Below, piece after piece: positions 36,728-44,759 of a stretch of DNA of 64,000 nt. The first letter of the stretch is position 1; each line of letters opens with the position of its first letter. Source of the DNA: Bosea sp. AS-1 (lineage in GTDB: Bacteria; Pseudomonadota; Alphaproteobacteria; Rhizobiales; Beijerinckiaceae). A program made the position numbers and the translations under genes. The notes under the pieces are model-generated. The model was not told the DNA's origin. It ran no database searches and saw nothing but the letters and a program-made list of their open reading frames with translations. The stretch lies in contig NZ_CP022372.1 in assembly GCF_002220095.1 (NCBI RefSeq), forward strand, positions 4,002,501-4,066,500. The letters are read 5' to 3'.

Positions 36728-37597
36728 ATGAGCGACGCCCGCTCCCTGACACCGCTGAGCCAGGCCGATTACGACGCCATCGAAGCGGCCGTCATGGAAA
36801 CCGCCCGCGGGCGCTGGTTCATGGCCGAATACGCCAAGCGCAACCGGCAGGCCGATACGCTCCAGTTGCTCGGCGCCATCGGACGGATCGAGCGCGTCGT
36901 CGGGCTGGGCGTCCAGGAAACCAGCCGGGACAGCAGTCTGATCGAAGCCGCCGCGTTGATCAGCGACCTGCGCGTCGATCTCGAACGGATCAGCGGCAAG
37001 ACGCAGGAACGCTCCTCCGGCCTCGCAGCCCAGATCGAACGGGCAGCGGGCTCCATCCTCGGCGCAACGGAAAGCATCCAGGAGGTCGCCTGGAACCTGC
37101 GCGAGAGCGGCTCCGACACGACGCTCTGCGATCGGCTCGATCGGCACGCGGCCGAAGCCTCGCAGGCCGTAGGCCTCGTCGACAGTGTCGTCCAGCGCAT
37201 CGACAAGATCGCGGACACGATCGCCATGCTCGATTCGAGCCTACGCGCCTTCGGCGAGATCGCGCGCGATCCGAGCCCGCACTACCTCACGGCGACGGAG
37301 CTCGCCGGATTGACCCCGCGTGCGGCGCCCGCGACGGACAGCGATTTCGCGGAGAACGGCTTCGACAATCCGGCCGCCCCAGCCACCCGCGAAGCGCAGC
37401 AGGCGCATCGGCTCGACGATCTGCCGAATGGCGAGCCACGGATCGGAACGATCGAACTGCTCGATGACGACCTCGTCTTCAGCGAGCCGGCCGCCCTGGC
37501 GACGGCACAGGCAGCAACCATCCCCAGCTCGTCTGAAATCGGCTTGCGCGAGATCGATGCGCTGCCGGCCGAGCGCAAACTCGCCTTTTTCGCCTGA
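36728..37597 (+). CDS. Uncharacterised helical protein divergent from the mla operon
   Basis: I do not recognise the function. The 289-residue product has an N-terminal block (LSQADYDAIEAAVMETARG, RGRWFMAEYAKRN) that looks conserved, then predicted helices with heptad-like spacing to about residue 180 (QRIDKIADTIAMLDSSLRAF), an acidic, Pro/Ala-rich linker and a short tail ending KLAFFA. The helical layout recalls CheZ-like phosphatases, but I see no decisive residues. No membrane segments. Start ATG 36728; the frame is open from 36617. Confidence 0.72.
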   Translation: MSDARSLTPLSQADYDAIEAAVMETARGRWFMAEYAKRNRQADTLQLLGAIGRIERVVGLGVQETSRDSSLIEAAALISDLRVDLERISGKTQERSSGLAAQIERAAGSILGATESIQEVAWNLRESGSDTTLCDRLDRHAAEASQAVGLVDSVVQRIDKIADTIAMLDSSLRAFGEIARDPSPHYLTATELAGLTPRAAPATDSDFAENGFDNPAAPATREAQQAHRLDDLPNGEPRIGTIELLDDDLVFSEPAALATAQAATIPSSSEIGLREIDALPAERKLAFFA

Positions 37598-37631
37598 GCC
37601 TTTCGCCCGAAAGGCCCGGACGTTCGCCGGA

Positions 37632-38504
37632 TCAGTTCTCCCGCCGGATCGCGCTTTCGTGCCAGCGGCGCAGCAGCAGGTGCGAGACCAGGCTCGTCGC
37701 CAGGAAGATCGCGACCCCGGAAAGCGAGATCATCGCCAAGGCCGCAAAGACGCGCGGAATCTTGAGCTGGTAGCCGGCCTCCAGGATGCGATAGGCCAGC
37801 CCGGAGGCGTTGCCGCCGGTTCCAGCGACGAATTCGGCTACCACCGCGCCGATCAGCGCCAATCCGCCGGAGACCTTCAGCCCCGCCAGGAAATAGGGCA
37901 GTGCCGCCGGCAATCTGAGATAGCGCAGGGTCTGCCAGCGGCTCGCGCCATAGAGCTCGAACAGGTTGACGAGGTTGTGGTCCGCGGCGCTCAAGCCGAG
38001 GATCGTGTTCGACAGGATCGGAAAGAAGGCGACGATCCAGGCACAGATCAGCAACGACAGGTCGATGTCGTTGGCCCAGATGATGATCAGCGGGGCGATC
38101 GCGACGATCGGCGTCACCTGCAACACGATGGCATAGGGCAGCAGCGCCATTTCCAACCATTTCGACTGGCTGAACAGCACCGCCAGCGCCACGCCGACGA
38201 CCACCGCCGCCGCCAGCGCCAGGAAGGTGATGCGCAGCGTCACCCAGAGCGAACCGGACAGCGTCGCCCAGTCCGCGACCAGGGTCTGGCCGACTAGCAC
38301 CGGTCCAGGCAGCACATAGGAGGGGATCTCGTTCCAGCGGACCGCGAACTCCCAGAGCGCCAGGACCAGCGCGCCGATGACGAGCGGCGCGAAGATGCGC
38401 GGCCAAACGCTGGCAGGCAGGCCAAGAAACCGGGGCTCGACCGGAACAGGCAAGGCTTCGGCCGCGGCGGAGGCGCGCGCCATGGTATCCTCGGGCGCGC
38501 TCAT
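37632..38504 (-). CDS. ABC transporter permease (SsuC/TauC-type)
   Basis: The 290-residue inner-membrane protein has the BPD_transp_1 fold with about six helices and the EAA-like loop ELYGASRWQTLRYLRLPAAL. This class moves nitrate, sulfonates, taurine or pyrimidines. It overlaps the ATPase gene in an ATGA and forms an importer with it and the binding protein upstream. Confidence 0.9.
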   Translation of the reverse strand: MSAPEDTMARASAAAEALPVPVEPRFLGLPASVWPRIFAPLVIGALVLALWEFAVRWNEIPSYVLPGPVLVGQTLVADWATLSGSLWVTLRITFLALAAAVVVGVALAVLFSQSKWLEMALLPYAIVLQVTPIVAIAPLIIIWANDIDLSLLICAWIVAFFPILSNTILGLSAADHNLVNLFELYGASRWQTLRYLRLPAALPYFLAGLKVSGGLALIGAVVAEFVAGTGGNASGLAYRILEAGYQLKIPRVFAALAMISLSGVAIFLATSLVSHLLLRRWHESAIRREN

Positions 38505-39277
38505 GAGCCAATCGCTTCCTCGAGCTTGCCCGAAGCGATCCGGCAGAGATGGGCGTATTCTCCGGAGGTGCGGAAAAGCTCGTTGCGCGGATAGGGCGCG
38601 TCGACCGGCAGATCGGCCATGACGCGGCCAGGGCGCGCCGCCATCACCACGATGCGCTGCGAGAGATAGACCGACTCGAAGACCGAATGGGTGACGAAGA
38701 CGGCGGTGAAGCGCTCATGCGTCCACAGCTCCAGCAGATCGTTGTTCAGGCGATGGCGCGTGATCTCGTCGAGCGCGGCGAAAGGCTCGTCCATCAGCAG
38801 GATGCGCGGCCGCATCACCAGCGCCCGCGCAATCGAAACGCGCATCTTCATGCCGCCCGACAGTTCGCGCGGATAGGATTTCTCAAAGCCGGCAAGGCCG
38901 ACGAGGGCCAGCATCTCCGCCGCCCGCGCCTCGGCCTCGCTCCGGGAGACCTTCTTCAGCGTCAGCGGCAGCATGACGTTGGACAAGGCACTCGCCCAGG
39001 GCATCAGCGTCGGATCCTGAAAGACGAAGCCGAGCTCGCGCCCCTGCCCCGCCGCGCCTTCGTCACGGCCAGGCCAGGCGATCATGCCCGCCGAGGGAGC
39101 GCCGAGGCCTGCGATCATGCGCAGCAAGGTCGATTTCCCGCAGCCGGAGGGACCGAGCAGGCTGACGAACTCGCCCGCCGCGAGGTCGAGATCGACATCG
39201 CGAACCGCGAGCGTGCCGTTGCCGAAGCGCTTCGAGACGCCGCGCAGGGCGACAAGCGGTGTAGCGTCGGGCGACAC
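38501..39277 (-). CDS. ABC transporter ATP-binding protein (SsuB/TauB-type)
   Basis: The 258-residue ATPase has Walker A GPSGCGKST, the signature LSGGMKMRVSIARA and Walker B ILLMDEPFAALDE. The frame stays open into the binding-protein gene, so the start is uncertain. GTG 39277 (VSPDATPLVALRG) gives the normal family length; TTG 39316 is an alternative just after the upstream stop. Confidence 0.9.
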   Translation of the reverse strand: MSPDATPLVALRGVSKRFGNGTLAVRDVDLDLAAGEFVSLLGPSGCGKSTLLRMIAGLGAPSAGMIAWPGRDEGAAGQGRELGFVFQDPTLMPWASALSNVMLPLTLKKVSRSEAEARAAEMLALVGLAGFEKSYPRELSGGMKMRVSIARALVMRPRILLMDEPFAALDEITRHRLNNDLLELWTHERFTAVFVTHSVFESVYLSQRIVVMAARPGRVMADLPVDAPYPRNELFRTSGEYAHLCRIASGKLEEAIGS

Positions 39278-39330
39278 GGGGTCGCCCCCGCCCGGAACTG
39301 TAACAGCCGTGTTCAAAACTGGTCGATCCG

Positions 39331-40362
39331 TCAGGCCTTGCCCACGCCCTTGTTCACGAAATCGAGCGTGTAGGCCTTCTTCACGTCGACGCCCGCCGGG
39401 AAGACCCCGACCTCGCTCATGGTCTTGTAGAAATTCGCCCAACGCGCATCGCTCATGGTGCCGATGCCGAGCGTCAGTGCGTCGCCCGAGCGCACGATGC
39501 CATTCTCGTTCATGACCTTGATGGCGTAGTCGATCTTCTCCTGATCCATGTCGGGGTTGTCCTTCAGGATCAGGGCGTTGGCGGCAGCAGCCTCGGGGCC
39601 GGCCTTCATGTATTGGTCCCAGCCTTCCAGCGTGGCGGTGATGAAGCGCTGGATGAGGTCCTTCTTCGCGTCCATCAGCTTGCGCGAGACATTGATCGTC
39701 GTGTTGTAGGCGTCGAAGCCGTTATCGGCGAGGAGATGCACGACCGGGTTCACGCCCGCCTTCTGGATGGCGAAGGGCTCGGAGGAGAGGAAGCCCTGCT
39801 GGGAGAGCTTCTTGTCCGCCAGGAAGGGCGCCATGTTGTAGGTATAGGGCCGGATCTGCTCGTCGGTGTAGCCGAACTTGGCGCGCAGGAAGGGCCAAAA
39901 GGCGGTGCGGGCCTCGGCGCCGATCAGGATCGGCTTGCCCTTCAGAGCGGCAAGCGAATCATTGCCCTGGTTCGGATGAGAGATGATGACCTGCGGATCC
40001 TTCTGGAAGATGGAGGCGATCGCCAGAAAGGGGATGTTCTCCTGCGCGAAACGGATCGCCTCGAAGCTCGTCGACATCGTCATGTCGACGCGTCCGCCGA
40101 GCAGGAGCTGGGACGGATTCTGCTGCGGGCCGCCCGGCCGGATCTCCGCGTCGATGCCGTATTTCTTGTAGATGCCGTTGGCGAGGGCGAGGTAGAAGCC
40201 GCCATGTTCGGCCTGCGCGCGCCAATTGGTCTGGAAGCTCAGCTTGTCCAGTGTCTGCGCATTCACCCGCGCGCCGGGCATCGGCACGAGCGCGGAGGCG
40301 GCAGTGCCACCGAGAAGGCCGAGCGCGGCGCGGCGGTTCAGGCGATATTTCATCATCGTCAT
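39331..40362 (-). CDS. ABC transporter substrate-binding protein (NMT1/THI5-like)
   Basis: The 343-residue periplasmic protein starts with an RR-containing export signal (LNRRAALGLLGGTAAS) and then shows the NMT1/SsuA pattern: WRAQAEHGGFYLALANGIYKK followed by IRPGGPQQNP. Ligands of such proteins include pyrimidine precursors, riboflavin and sulfonates; none can be chosen here. It is divergent from the creatininase-family gene across an inverted repeat, which suggests that the imported compound feeds that enzyme. Confidence 0.9.
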   Translation of the reverse strand: MTMMKYRLNRRAALGLLGGTAASALVPMPGARVNAQTLDKLSFQTNWRAQAEHGGFYLALANGIYKKYGIDAEIRPGGPQQNPSQLLLGGRVDMTMSTSFEAIRFAQENIPFLAIASIFQKDPQVIISHPNQGNDSLAALKGKPILIGAEARTAFWPFLRAKFGYTDEQIRPYTYNMAPFLADKKLSQQGFLSSEPFAIQKAGVNPVVHLLADNGFDAYNTTINVSRKLMDAKKDLIQRFITATLEGWDQYMKAGPEAAAANALILKDNPDMDQEKIDYAIKVMNENGIVRSGDALTLGIGTMSDARWANFYKTMSEVGVFPAGVDVKKAYTLDFVNKGVGKA

Positions 40363-40410
40363 GTCAGACTCTCCCCCGCATCAGGACCGGCGACCACTGG
40401 CCTTATATCC

Positions 40411-40436
40411 TTATGCCATGCGATAGCGTGGCATAA
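40411..40436. promoter_or_regulatory. Inverted-repeat operator in the ABC importer/creatininase divergent promoter
   Basis: Perfect 8-bp arms TTATGCCA (40411-40418) and TGGCATAA (40429-40436) with a 10-bp spacer lie in the 140-bp gap between two divergent starts. The layout suits a dimeric repressor controlling both directions. No regulator gene is adjacent. Confidence 0.65.
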
Positions 40437-40502
40437 ATCGCAACGCCGACCTGCCGCATGCACAGCTGCGACAGTCGCAACCCGCCATCGACAGGCCCGA
40501 TC

Positions 40503-41303
40503 ATGACCGCACGCTTCTGGGGCGACCTCAAGAGCTCCGATTTCGCGGCCCTTCCGCGCGAAACCACCGTCGCCGTCCTGCCGCTGGCCGCGATCGAGCA
40601 GCATGGTCCTCATCTGCCCGTTTCGACCGACACCACCATCATGAACGGCATGCTGGCCGAGGCGATGCCGTTGGTCAGCGCCGATCTCGACGTGCTGGTG
40701 CTGCCGACGCTGGCCGTCTGCAAATCGAACGAGCACCTGCATTCGCCGGGCACGCTGACGATCGGCTGGGAGAGCGCGATCCGCTCCTGGATCGAGATCG
40801 GCCAAAGCGTGAAGCGCGCCGGCTTCCGCAAGCTCGTGCTGCTGACCTCGCATGGCGGCAATGTCGATCCGATGAAGATCGCTGCGCGCGAACTGCGCGT
40901 CGACCATGGCATGCTCGCGGTGACGAGCGCCTGGATGTCCTTCGGCCTGCCGGACGGGCTCTATGCCGATCTCGACATCCGCCACGGCATCCATGGCGGC
41001 GATGTCGAGACGGCGTTGATGCTGCATTTCCGCCCCGACCTCGTCGATATGGGCCAGGCCGAGCGCTTCGAGCCGCTGATGCTGCCGATGGCTGACGAAG
41101 GCTATCGCTGGCTGAGGCCCACGGGCCCGCATGCCTTCGCCTGGATGGCGCAGGACGTGCACCCGGCCGGCGTCGCCGGCGATGCCGGCCTCGCCACGGC
41201 CGAGAAGGGCAAGGCGACCGCCGCGCTGCAGGCGAAGGGCTTTGCAGAGCTGATGACCGATGTCGCCCGCTTCCCACTGACGAAGCTGCACAAGGCCGGC
41301 TGA
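40503..41303 (+). CDS. Creatininase-family amidohydrolase
   Basis: The 266-residue enzyme has the creatininase metal ligands: E32 and H34 in EQHGPHLP, an aspartate in STDT near 43, the HGGN motif and a later GGDVET glutamate. Family members hydrolyse cyclic amides (creatinine) or act in cofactor pathways. Substrate unknown here; the divergent importer may deliver it. The start ATG 40503 is preferred over 40458 because homology begins there. Confidence 0.88.
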   Translation: MTARFWGDLKSSDFAALPRETTVAVLPLAAIEQHGPHLPVSTDTTIMNGMLAEAMPLVSADLDVLVLPTLAVCKSNEHLHSPGTLTIGWESAIRSWIEIGQSVKRAGFRKLVLLTSHGGNVDPMKIAARELRVDHGMLAVTSAWMSFGLPDGLYADLDIRHGIHGGDVETALMLHFRPDLVDMGQAERFEPLMLPMADEGYRWLRPTGPHAFAWMAQDVHPAGVAGDAGLATAEKGKATAALQAKGFAELMTDVARFPLTKLHKAG

Positions 41304-41304
41304 C

Positions 41305-41760
41305 TCAGTCGGGGTCGAGCAGGCGCGCGCCGGTCCCCTCCTCCGCCAGCCGATCCCAGGGGTTGCGCAGCGGGCAGTCTCTCACCGACAGGCAGCCGCA
41401 ACCGATGCAGCCTGTCAGGTGGTCGCGCAGATGCGTCAGCCGCTCGATGCGGCGGTCAAGCTCCAGCTTCCAGGCCGAGGACAGGCGCGTCCAGTCGGCC
41501 ACCGTCGGCGTGCGCTCCTGCGGCAGCGCCTTGAAGGCCTCGCGGATCGTCTTCAGCGGGATGCCGGCGCGTTGCGCCACCTTGATGATCGCGACCCGGC
41601 GCAGCACCTCGCGCGCATAGCGACGCTGGTTGCCTGCCGTGCGATGGCTGCGGATCAGTCCCTCCGCCTCGTAGAAATGCAAGGCGGAGACCGCGATCCC
41701 GCTGCGGCGCGCAACATCGCCGACGCTCAGTTCCATGGGCAAGCGCTGCGCGACGGCCAT
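41305..41760 (-). CDS. soxR: Redox-sensitive transcriptional activator SoxR
   Basis: The 151-residue MerR-family regulator has the winged helix at the N-terminus ([19 protein letters not shown]) and the 2Fe-2S ligands C118, C121, C123 and C129 in [12 protein letters not shown], which identify SoxR. Oxidation of the cluster by redox-cycling compounds activates transcription from promoters with a long 19-bp spacer; exactly such a promoter lies upstream, facing the flavin reductase gene. The start ATG at 41760 is used; the frame opens to 41835 inside that promoter. Confidence 0.95.
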   Translation of the reverse strand: MAVAQRLPMELSVGDVARRSGIAVSALHFYEAEGLIRSHRTAGNQRRYAREVLRRVAIIKVAQRAGIPLKTIREAFKALPQERTPTVADWTRLSSAWKLELDRRIERLTHLRDHLTGCIGCGCLSVRDCPLRNPWDRLAEEGTGARLLDPD

Positions 41761-41785
41761 GCCGGATCCTTCCGCTTTTCGGCTC

Positions 41786-41816
41786 TTGACCTTAACCTTA
41801 CTTGAGGTTCTATAAG
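41786..41816 (+). promoter_or_regulatory. SoxR-controlled promoter with SoxR box in a 19-bp spacer
   Basis: The -35 TTGACC (41786-41791) and -10 TATAAG (41811-41816) are 19 bp apart, the unusual spacing required by MerR-family activators. The 18-mer at 41790-41807 matches the enterobacterial SoxR box at 14 of 18 positions, including CTTGAGG. It points toward the flavin reductase gene at 41850. Confidence 0.88.
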
Positions 41817-41849
41817 CCCAGCTCCCGTGATGCAAACCGGAGCGTTTTC

Positions 41850-42443
41850 ATGCTCAAGAAGCTCGACACCCGGATCAAGCTGGCGCTGATCTACGGCAGC
41901 GGCCGCGAAGGCCGCTTCTGCGACAAGGTCGCCGGCTGGGCGATCTCGCAGATCGAGGGCGACGGCCCGTTCGAGCTTGCGATCATCGATCCCGGCGAGC
42001 TGGAATTGCCACCGCGTCATGTCGGCAGTGGCCACCCGGCGATCGAGGAAGTCCGGCAGGTCATCGACTGGGCCGACGGCTTCATCGTGGTGACGCCGGA
42101 ATACAACCGCGCCTATCCGGCGATCCTGAAGTTCCTGATCGACTCGATCGGCCCTGAATGGCGCGGCAAGCCGGTCGGCTTCGTTTCCTATGGCGGCATC
42201 TCTGGGGGACTGCGCGCGGTCGAGCAGCTCCGGCTCGTCTTCGGCGAGTTGCATGCCGCGGCGATCCGCGACGGCGTCGCCTTCTCCGATGTCTGGAGCC
42301 GCTTCGATTCCGAAGGCAGGCTGCTGGATGCCGACCGGGCCGAACAGGCGATGGCGACGATGCTGGCGCAACTCCATTGGTGGGCGAGCGCACTGCGAAG
42401 CGCCCGCCAGAGCGTGCCCTACGGCCAGTTCGCGCCGGCCTGA
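41850..42443 (+). CDS. NADPH-dependent FMN reductase
   Basis: The 197-residue flavodoxin-like protein has the phosphate-binding start IYGSGREGR and the TPEYNRAYPAILKFLIDSI block, with SYGGISGG later, matching the NADPH:FMN reductase / azoreductase family. Its promoter carries the SoxR box, so it should be induced by redox-cycling agents, where it could reduce quinones or flavins. ATG 41850 follows the predicted -10 by 34 bp. Confidence 0.93.
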   Translation: MLKKLDTRIKLALIYGSGREGRFCDKVAGWAISQIEGDGPFELAIIDPGELELPPRHVGSGHPAIEEVRQVIDWADGFIVVTPEYNRAYPAILKFLIDSIGPEWRGKPVGFVSYGGISGGLRAVEQLRLVFGELHAAAIRDGVAFSDVWSRFDSEGRLLDADRAEQAMATMLAQLHWWASALRSARQSVPYGQFAPA

Positions 42444-42543
42444 TACCTCACGCGAACGTGGGGGAGTGCTTCACAAATCCGAACTGGAGTCCGTGCTTGC
42501 GGGGCTGAACAATGCCCTGCCAAGCAAAGGAGCCGGAACGGAT

Positions 42544-43308
42544 ATGAAGCTCACACTTCTCCGCAACGCGACGCTGAAACTCGAATACGGCGGCAGGACC
42601 TTCCTGATCGACCCGGATTTCGGGGTGCCGCTCACTCGCCGCTCCTTCACCGGCCGTTCGCAGAATCCGATGGTGCCGCTGCCCGAACCCATCGAGGACA
42701 TCGTCGCCGGCGTGGATACGGTGATCGTCTCCCATCTCCATGCCGATCATTTCGACGACATCGCCAAGGCCCGCGTGCCGAAGACCCTGCCGGTGATCTG
42801 CCAGCCCGGCCAGGAGCAGGCGATCGCCGAGGCCGGCTTCGCCGCCGTCACGGCGGTCGATTGCTATGTCAGGCTCGGCCCGATCGTGCTCAAGCGTCAC
42901 CCGGCCCAGCACGGTACCGGCGCCGTGGTCGAGACGATGGGACCGGTGATGGGGCTGAGCTTCGAGGCACCGGGCGAGCCGACGCTCTACTGGTGCGGGG
43001 ACAGCGTGCTCTACCCGCCGCTGCGCGACGCCGTCACCGCGACCGGCCCGGACGTCATCGTCAGCCATTCTGGCGGAGCGATGTGGGACGGCACGCCGAT
43101 CATCATGGACGCCGCGCAGACACTCGCCCTCGCCGAGGCCTTCCCGCACGCCACGGTGATCGCGACCCATATGGAGGCGCTGGACCACTGCACCGTGAGC
43201 CGTGCCGCCCTGCGCAAGGCGGCAAAGGAACGCGGCATCGACAGCGAGCGGCTGCGCATTCCGGCCGATGGCGAAACGCTGGTCATCCCCGCGCCGGCAA
43301 TGGCGTGA
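42544..43308 (+). CDS. MBL-fold metal-dependent hydrolase (UlaG-like)
   Basis: The 254-residue protein has the beta-lactamase-fold metal motif SHLHADHFDD and downstream H and D ligands (KRHPAQHGTG; YWCGDSVL; THMEALDH). It resembles the UlaG/L-ascorbate-6-phosphate lactonase-like group, but without ascorbate genes nearby the substrate is open. It is 100 bp after the flavin reductase on the same strand and could be in the SoxR-controlled transcript. Confidence 0.85.
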   Translation: MKLTLLRNATLKLEYGGRTFLIDPDFGVPLTRRSFTGRSQNPMVPLPEPIEDIVAGVDTVIVSHLHADHFDDIAKARVPKTLPVICQPGQEQAIAEAGFAAVTAVDCYVRLGPIVLKRHPAQHGTGAVVETMGPVMGLSFEAPGEPTLYWCGDSVLYPPLRDAVTATGPDVIVSHSGGAMWDGTPIIMDAAQTLALAEAFPHATVIATHMEALDHCTVSRAALRKAAKERGIDSERLRIPADGETLVIPAPAMA

Positions 43309-43366
43309 ACGCGCAGGTCATCCCGGACCTGCACCTCATATCGCCGGATATACGCACCAGCCCCGG

Positions 43367-44701
43367 TCAGGGATTGGCCGGGCGCAGCAGCTTGCGCACC
43401 GCCGAGGAGGCCACCACCGTATTGCGCGTGGCGAAGGCCTCATGGTTGATCTCGATATCGTCGAGATCGTAGCGGTAATTCACCATCACGCCATGCGACT
43501 CACGCAGGCCCCGGGCCGAGAGGTTACCGCCGACATTGATGCGCTCCAGCCGCGCGCCGTTGCCGAGATGGAAGCGCGCGACCGGGTCGATAACGCGGCC
43601 CGAGGCAGCGCGCGCCCTGAGGAGGTATTGCGCCATCATCTGACCGAGCAGCTTATCGCGCGCCGCCCGTGTGACATCATCAAGCGAAATCGTCTCGCCG
43701 GCCGGGCGGGCGAGTTCCGAGCGCTCCTCGTTGGTCAGGTGGAAATCGCCCGGCTCAGCCGAGACGGCGGTGAGCCAACGGGCAAAACCCGGGACCGGTG
43801 AAAGCGTGACGAAGGTATCGAGGCCCGGCAATTCGCGCTTCAGATCCTCCGCGACTTGCTTGATCAGGAAATTGCCGAAGGAGATGCCGCGCAGCCCCTC
43901 CTGGCAGTTCGAGATCGAATAGAACACCGCCGTCGATGCCTGCTGTGCCGGCAGAACCTCGCGCTCGGGCTCCAGCAGCTCATCGATGGAGCGTGGAATC
44001 CCGGTGGTCAGCGCCACCTCGACGAAGATCAGCGGCTCGTCGACGAGTTGCGGATGGAAGAAGGCGAAGCAGCGCCGATCGGCCGGCTCGAGCCGGCGGC
44101 GCAGATCGTCCCAGCCCTGGATCTCGTGCACCGCCTCGTAGCGGATGATCTTCTCCAGCACGTTGGCCGGGGTGCGCCAGTCGATGCGGCGCAGCACGAG
44201 GAAGCCGCGATTGAACCAGGAACCGAAGAGATGCCGGAAATCGACATCGACAGCCTTGAGCTCGGGTTCGGCCTCGATCGCCTCGAACAGGGCCTCGCGC
44301 ATCTGGACCAGCACATGCGTGCCCTCGGGGGCGAGGTTGAGACGACGCAGCAATTCTTGTCGGCGCGGCTCCGAGGCCAGGTGCAGCGCCGCAATGGCAG
44401 CGGCATCCGGCGCCTCGCGGTAGCGCTCGATCGCCTTGTCGAGCGCCTCCGGGTTCGGCCCGAAGCGCTCCTTCAGCAGATTGAAGAAGGCGAGCCGCCC
44501 CGGCTTGTCGAGGTGCTGCCAGGCTTCGAGCACCGCCTGGGCCAGCGCCATGCCGGAAGCCTCGCCCCGCCCCGAGAGCAGATCCTCGCAGAGCCGGTCG
44601 ATCGGCCGGGCGCCCTTGCCAAGGAAGCGCTCGAAACCGATCAGCGCGCGGCCGCGATCGGCGACATTCGTGAGGAGTTCGCCGAGAAACGCCATGTCCA
44701 T
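43367..44701 (-). CDS. Malonyl-CoA decarboxylase
   Basis: The 444-residue protein matches the MCD family: an N-terminal helical domain (about 1-150) and a GNAT-like catalytic domain containing TFVTLSPVPGFARWL and HLGNGARLERINV with the conserved histidine. It releases acetyl-CoA and CO2 from malonyl-CoA during malonate use or fatty acid control. The start at 44701 follows an AAAGGAG ribosome site; 44725 is a weaker option. No malonate transporter lies nearby. Confidence 0.93.
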   Translation of the reverse strand: MDMAFLGELLTNVADRGRALIGFERFLGKGARPIDRLCEDLLSGRGEASGMALAQAVLEAWQHLDKPGRLAFFNLLKERFGPNPEALDKAIERYREAPDAAAIAALHLASEPRRQELLRRLNLAPEGTHVLVQMREALFEAIEAEPELKAVDVDFRHLFGSWFNRGFLVLRRIDWRTPANVLEKIIRYEAVHEIQGWDDLRRRLEPADRRCFAFFHPQLVDEPLIFVEVALTTGIPRSIDELLEPEREVLPAQQASTAVFYSISNCQEGLRGISFGNFLIKQVAEDLKRELPGLDTFVTLSPVPGFARWLTAVSAEPGDFHLTNEERSELARPAGETISLDDVTRAARDKLLGQMMAQYLLRARAASGRVIDPVARFHLGNGARLERINVGGNLSARGLRESHGVMVNYRYDLDDIEINHEAFATRNTVVASSAVRKLLRPANP

Positions 44702-44759
44702 GCGGGCTCCTTTGTTGCACCGCAACCTTACACGAGTTCCGTCAGCGACAAACCGCGTC

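Noticed and set aside
43309..43366. A second full copy of the 10565-10664 palindrome
   Set aside because: Only about 12 bases agree and no outer partner arm exists, so at most it is a remnant.
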